Shown here: positions 60,906 through 64,000 of the stretch, piece after piece
How positions within the stretch are numbered: the stretch's first letter is position 1
How the letters are laid out: each line of letters starts with the position of its first letter
Assembly: GCF_036046055.1 (NCBI RefSeq)
Contig: NZ_CP107939.1
Location: 1,488,001-1,552,000, forward strand
Length of the DNA: 64,000 bases
DNA from: Nocardia sp. NBC_00403
GTDB taxonomy: Bacteria > Actinomycetota > Actinomycetes > Mycobacteriales > Mycobacteriaceae
Direction: 5' to 3'
Notes under the pieces: model-generated
Told to the model about the DNA's origin: nothing
The model's input: only the letters and a program-made list of their open reading frames with translations
The model's database searches: none
Translations under genes and position numbers: made by a program

Positions 60906-61088
60906 ATGGCACTCGAGATGCGCACAGTGTGCGAGCGCTGCGATGTCGGCCTGACCGCGGACGGTCCGGCCCGAATCTGTTCGTACGAGTGCACGTTCTG
61001 CGAACCGTGCAGTCGGGCTATGGACGGCGTGTGTCCGAACTGCGGCGGCGAACTGGTGACCAGGCCGAGGCGAGTGGTAACCGCCTGA
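60906..61088 (+). CDS. DUF1272 small zinc-ribbon protein
   Basis: A 60-residue protein with the DUF1272 pattern MALEMRTVCERC, then ICSYECTFCEPC and a final VCPNCGGELVTRPRR. Eight cysteines in four CxxC-like pairs suggest two zinc sites. Proteins of this family are widespread and have no proven role. The ATG at 60906 lies six bases after GGAGGT; the GTG at 60879 is in frame but lacks this site. It begins about 50 bases after the TauE gene and may be co-transcribed. Confidence 0.9.
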   Translation: MALEMRTVCERCDVGLTADGPARICSYECTFCEPCSRAMDGVCPNCGGELVTRPRRVVTA

Positions 61089-61119
61089 CCTGACCTCACA
61101 TAAGGAGGACGACGCGGGC

Positions 61120-61152
61120 ATGGTGTGGGCACAGGATGAGCGCTGTGGGTAA
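61120..61152 (+). CDS. Possible upstream mini-ORF overlapping the hydrolase start
   Basis: The strong ribosome site AAGGAGG (61102-61108) points to an ATG at 61120 that opens a ten-codon frame (MVWAQDERCG, then TAA). This frame overlaps the hydrolase start at 61136 in another phase. Its translation could couple to or limit the hydrolase. It may equally be chance. Confidence 0.3.
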   Translation: MVWAQDERCG

Positions 61153-62719
61153 GTCGAGGATCGCCGTATTCGGCGTGTTGATCGCGCTGATGCCCGCGTT
61201 GGGCGGCTGCGGTGCGTCGGCCGAGCGGGAGTCGAAGCAGCAGCAGTCGAGAGCGGCCGAGCTGGTCGCGCAGGCCGATGCCGCGCCGACGCCGCGCCTG
61301 GACTGGGCGCCGTGTGCGGAGCCCGCATCGAGCAGGTACCAGTGTGCTGTCGCGGCCGTTCCGCTCGACTATGCGCAACCGAATGGGGCGACCATTCCGC
61401 TCGCGGTCCTCCGCCAGACCGCGGGCGACCCGGGCGGTCGCATCGGCACGCTGTTCACCGCGGCCGGTGGACCGGGGGGATCGGGACTCGAACAGGCAGC
61501 CCTCGGCGAACTCTTCCCCGGCGAGGTGAGTCGTCGATTCGATGTGATCATCTTCGATCAGCGCGGGGTGGGACGCAGCTCACAGGTGCGCTGCTTCGCC
61601 GATCCCGAAGCGCAGCAGCGATTCTGGGCGAATTCCCCGCAGCCGCCCGGCAATGCCGAGCAGGAGCGCGCCGCCGAGCGTGGCAGTCGCGAGCTGGCGG
61701 CGGGTTGCGCGGCCCACAGCGCCGCGCTGCTGCCGCATCTCACCACCGTCGACGCCGCGCGCGACCTCGACCTGTTGCGTCGCGCGGTCGGCGACGCCAA
61801 GCTCACCTATACGGGCGCCTCCTATGCGAGCTATCTCGGCGAGGTCTACGGCGCGCTGTTCGGGGACCGAGCCCGCGCACTGCAACTCGCCGCGATGATC
61901 GATCCGGACGCGTACACGAACAACGCGGGCGCCGCGGTCGCCGACACCGCGATCGGCACCGAGGAAGTGTTCGGCGAGTTCGTCCGGTTGTGCACCCAGG
62001 CCGGCCAGCCGAAGTGCGCGTTCGCCGGCGAGGATGCGCGGGCCCGCGATCGCGCCCTGCTGGACCGGTTGCGGCAGGGCCCCGTCGAGGTCGGGCGCGG
62101 CGAGACCGCGGTGCAGGTGAGCTATGGCGAAGTCGTCCAGGCACAGGCGATGTTGCTCTACGACTCGCAGCAGGGCTGGTCCGCGCTTGCCGAGCTGCTT
62201 GCCGAACTGGAACGCGGTGCCGACGGCAATCCCGGCACCGTGCGGAAAATTTTTGCCGCAGAACCTCTCTCGTTGAATTTCCTCGACTCCTTCACCGCGA
62301 TCACCTGTGCGGACAGCAACTTTCCCGAACGACCGGACCAGTGGCCCGAGCTGGCGCGCGAATTCTCCGGCAACGCACCGACTTACGCCGCATTCTGGCT
62401 GTACCTGCGGCAGCCGTGCGCCTCGTGGTCCACACCACGGGACGGCTATCCGCAGCGGTATACCGGCCCGTGGACATTGCGCTCGGAGGTTCCTGCCCTG
62501 CTGTTCAACAATCGTTTCGACCCGGTGACCCCGCTGGCGTTCGCGAAGCGCGCACAACAGGAGCTCGGCAATGCGCGGCTGGTCGTCGTCGTCGACGGTT
62601 ACGGGCACGAGCCGGCCGGCGACTGCCCCCGCCGGCTACAGGAGCGCTATCTGATCGACCTGCGACTCCCGGATCCCACCGTCTCCTGCACTGCCGATCG
62701 GGCGCCGTTCGGCGGATGA
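61136..62719 (+). CDS. Secreted lipoprotein alpha/beta hydrolase (TAP-like peptidase)
   Basis: A 527-residue exported hydrolase. A lipoprotein signal peptide ends at LGGC, so the protein is probably anchored outside the membrane. The alpha/beta fold shows the oxyanion GGPGGSG and the nucleophile in GASYASYLGEVYG. The C-terminal TAP-like part carries the acid in NNRFDPVTPL and the histidine in DGYGHEPAGDC. The relatives SlpD/SlpE and tripeptidyl aminopeptidases cleave peptides or esters; the substrate here is unknown. The ATG at 61136 overlaps a mini-ORF; a strong ribosome site lies 28 bases before it and favours the mini-ORF start, so the initiation is unusual. Confidence 0.88.
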   Translation: MSAVGKSRIAVFGVLIALMPALGGCGASAERESKQQQSRAAELVAQADAAPTPRLDWAPCAEPASSRYQCAVAAVPLDYAQPNGATIPLAVLRQTAGDPGGRIGTLFTAAGGPGGSGLEQAALGELFPGEVSRRFDVIIFDQRGVGRSSQVRCFADPEAQQRFWANSPQPPGNAEQERAAERGSRELAAGCAAHSAALLPHLTTVDAARDLDLLRRAVGDAKLTYTGASYASYLGEVYGALFGDRARALQLAAMIDPDAYTNNAGAAVADTAIGTEEVFGEFVRLCTQAGQPKCAFAGEDARARDRALLDRLRQGPVEVGRGETAVQVSYGEVVQAQAMLLYDSQQGWSALAELLAELERGADGNPGTVRKIFAAEPLSLNFLDSFTAITCADSNFPERPDQWPELAREFSGNAPTYAAFWLYLRQPCASWSTPRDGYPQRYTGPWTLRSEVPALLFNNRFDPVTPLAFAKRAQQELGNARLVVVVDGYGHEPAGDCPRRLQERYLIDLRLPDPTVSCTADRAPFGG

Positions 62720-62780
62720 CGCGACGGCCATTTGCCGTGTAATCTGCGCTCGGCCATGCGTGATGAGGGAGGTGGCCTGG

Positions 62781-64000
62781 GTGCAGAGACGTGCCTTTTT
62801 CAGGGCGGCTGGTGCTGCTGCGTTGCTGGGTGCCGGGGGCACGGCGCTGAACGTCGGGACTGCTGTGGCGGATCCGGTCTGGCATGGGTTGTTCCGCACC
62901 TGGGTGCCGGAAATCTTTGCGCCACTTCCTGATCCGCCTGCACACTCGCCCGCAATCGTGATCGGATCCGGTTTCGGGGCTGCGGTCACCGCATTGCGCC
63001 TTGCCGAAGCCGGGATCGCGAACACGGTGCTGGAGCGCGGCTCGCGCTGGCCGAACGATCCGTGGCGGGAGATCTTCACCAGCGACGACCTGCCGGACGG
63101 CCGCGGCTTCTGGCATCGCAACACCTTCACCGGTGTCACCAAGGTGCCGATGCAGTTCGCCAGATTCGGCGGCGTGCTCGACTGCACCGAGTACCCCGGC
63201 ATCGATGTGTGGCGGGCGGCGGCCGTCGGTGGCGGTTCGGTGATCTTCACCGGCGCGATGGTCGCACCCGAACGCCGGTTCTTCGACCATGTCTTCGGTG
63301 GCACCGTCGACTACGGCGAAATGGACCGCATCTACTACCCGCGGGTGCGAGAGATGTTGCGGCTCAACCCGGTTCCCGCGGACCTGTACGGCTCGGCACC
63401 CTTCACCCACTCCCGCGCCTGGGACGACCAGGTGCGCAGGGCCGGCTACCAGCCGATACCCAACGACTCGATTTTCAACTGGGACATCCTGCGCGGCGAA
63501 CTCGCGGGCGGCACCCGCCCGTCGGCGATCGCGGCCCGCAGCAACCTCGGCAACTCCAACGGCGCGAAGTTCGACCTCAATCAGAACTACCTGCGGTACG
63601 CGCAGGGCACCGGCAAGTCCGCGGTGTATCCGGGCCATCGGGTCGAGGCCATCGCGCAGGAGTCGGGCGGCCGGTATTCGGTCATCGTCGCCAAACTCGC
63701 GCCGACCGGCGAAGTGCTCGGCACCCGCACCCTCACCTGTGATCGGCTGTTCCTCGGCGCCGGCTCCATCGGCACCTCGGAACTGCTGGTTCGGGCTCAG
63801 GCCACCGGCACACTGCCGAATCTCAACGAACACATCGGCGACGGCTGGGGCAGCAACGGCGACGTTGTGCTCGCCCGTGGCGCAAGCGAACTGGCAGGAC
63901 TCGGTCAGGCGGTACCGAGCGTCAGCCGGATCCTCGACGAATCGGCGGTGCCGCTGACCCTCGAAAGTTGGTACGTCCCCGGCATTCCGTTCGAGACCGG
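62781..64000 (+). CDS. Cholesterol-oxidase-like GMC oxidoreductase (3' end outside window)
   Basis: At least 406 residues, cut by the window edge. A Tat-type signal peptide (RRAFFRAAGAAALLGAGG) is followed by a GMC/cholesterol-oxidase FAD fold (VIGSGFGAAVTALRLAEAG, then LERGSRW), AAVGGGSVIFTGAM and, further on, LFLGAGSIGTSELLVRA. The order and spacing match class I cholesterol oxidases of Streptomyces and Rhodococcus (FAD bound non-covalently), which oxidise the 3-hydroxyl of sterols outside the cell. The start is GTG 62781, with GAGGGAGG upstream. The active-site His and Asn lie past the edge, so sterol use is inferred. Confidence 0.88.
   Translation, partial: MQRRAFFRAAGAAALLGAGGTALNVGTAVADPVWHGLFRTWVPEIFAPLPDPPAHSPAIVIGSGFGAAVTALRLAEAGIANTVLERGSRWPNDPWREIFTSDDLPDGRGFWHRNTFTGVTKVPMQFARFGGVLDCTEYPGIDVWRAAAVGGGSVIFTGAMVAPERRFFDHVFGGTVDYGEMDRIYYPRVREMLRLNPVPADLYGSAPFTHSRAWDDQVRRAGYQPIPNDSIFNWDILRGELAGGTRPSAIAARSNLGNSNGAKFDLNQNYLRYAQGTGKSAVYPGHRVEAIAQESGGRYSVIVAKLAPTGEVLGTRTLTCDRLFLGAGSIGTSELLVRAQATGTLPNLNEHIGDGWGSNGDVVLARGASELAGLGQAVPSVSRILDESAVPLTLESWYVPGIPFET

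Overview
The window is high-GC actinobacterial DNA, most likely from Nocardia or a close mycolic-acid relative. The evidence is the strong GC bias in codon third positions, many GTG starts and apparent leaderless starts, a PknK-type kinase, a cyclopropane-synthase/FAD-oxidoreductase pair of the tuberculostearate type, an EspI-like MinD ATPase, and two Nocardia-style glycine-rich secreted proteins. The backbone follows the order I recall for the Mycobacterium tuberculosis Rv3722c-Rv3710 segment (aspartate aminotransferase, dnaX, cyclopropane synthase, FAD oxidoreductase, SRPBCC protein, YbaB, recR, GatD, MurT, leuA). Blocks of accessory genes are inserted between these landmarks. The first gene is cut by the left edge and the last by the right edge. 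No tRNA, rRNA, insertion sequence, prophage or CRISPR array was seen.

Region by region. 1-3.5 kb: aminotransferase end, methyltransferase, HhH-GPD protein, secreted protein. 3.8-6.6 kb: a tightly overlapped operon of a FemAB/GNAT-fold acyltransferase, a collapsed MFS exporter gene and a KamA-family radical SAM aminomutase, behind a strong inverted repeat. 6.7-8.2 kb: DHA2 drug exporter with a clear promoter overlapped by repeats. 8.4-9.9 kb: a leaderless cysteine-tailed leader ORF and a ROK regulator. 9.9-15.3 kb: DUF2207 protein, zinc peptidase, ammonium transporter, unknown protein. 15.4-22.1 kb: dnaX, then fadA-fadB for beta-oxidation. 22.1-28.8 kb: phytase-like esterase, a MarR gene facing two SnoaL-like paralogs across three phased operators, and the PknK-like kinase. 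28.8-32.6 kb: fatty-acid methyl-branching pair, SRPBCC, VOC protein. 32.6-37.7 kb: MerR, secreted paralog, SGNH hydrolase, membrane protein, MarR, two tandem secreted paralogs. 37.9-39.6 kb: YbaB, RecR, LysE. 40.3-49.0 kb: a small Cys-rich protein and a four-gene transglutaminase / ATP-grasp-alpha-E / transglutaminase / zinc-peptidase operon. 49-51 kb: gatD-murT for peptidoglycan amidation. 51-57.8 kb: FMN protein, Tat-exported amine oxidase, EamA exporter with divergent LysR, MinD/EspI-like ATPase. 57.8-64 kb: leuA with its leader-peptide attenuator, TauE/SafE exporter, DUF1272 protein, lipoprotein hydrolase and a cholesterol-oxidase-like GMC enzyme.

The best leads for new biology are: the FemAB/KamA operon with an altered aminomutase substrate site and a decayed transporter; the leaderless Cys-tailed ORF in front of a ROK regulator, a family that includes the sulfur regulators CysR and SsuR; the transglutaminase/ATP-grasp/alpha-E operon, conserved but without a known product; and the three 17-bp-phased MarR operators. 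All functions are inferred from sequence patterns read by eye; no database search was run.
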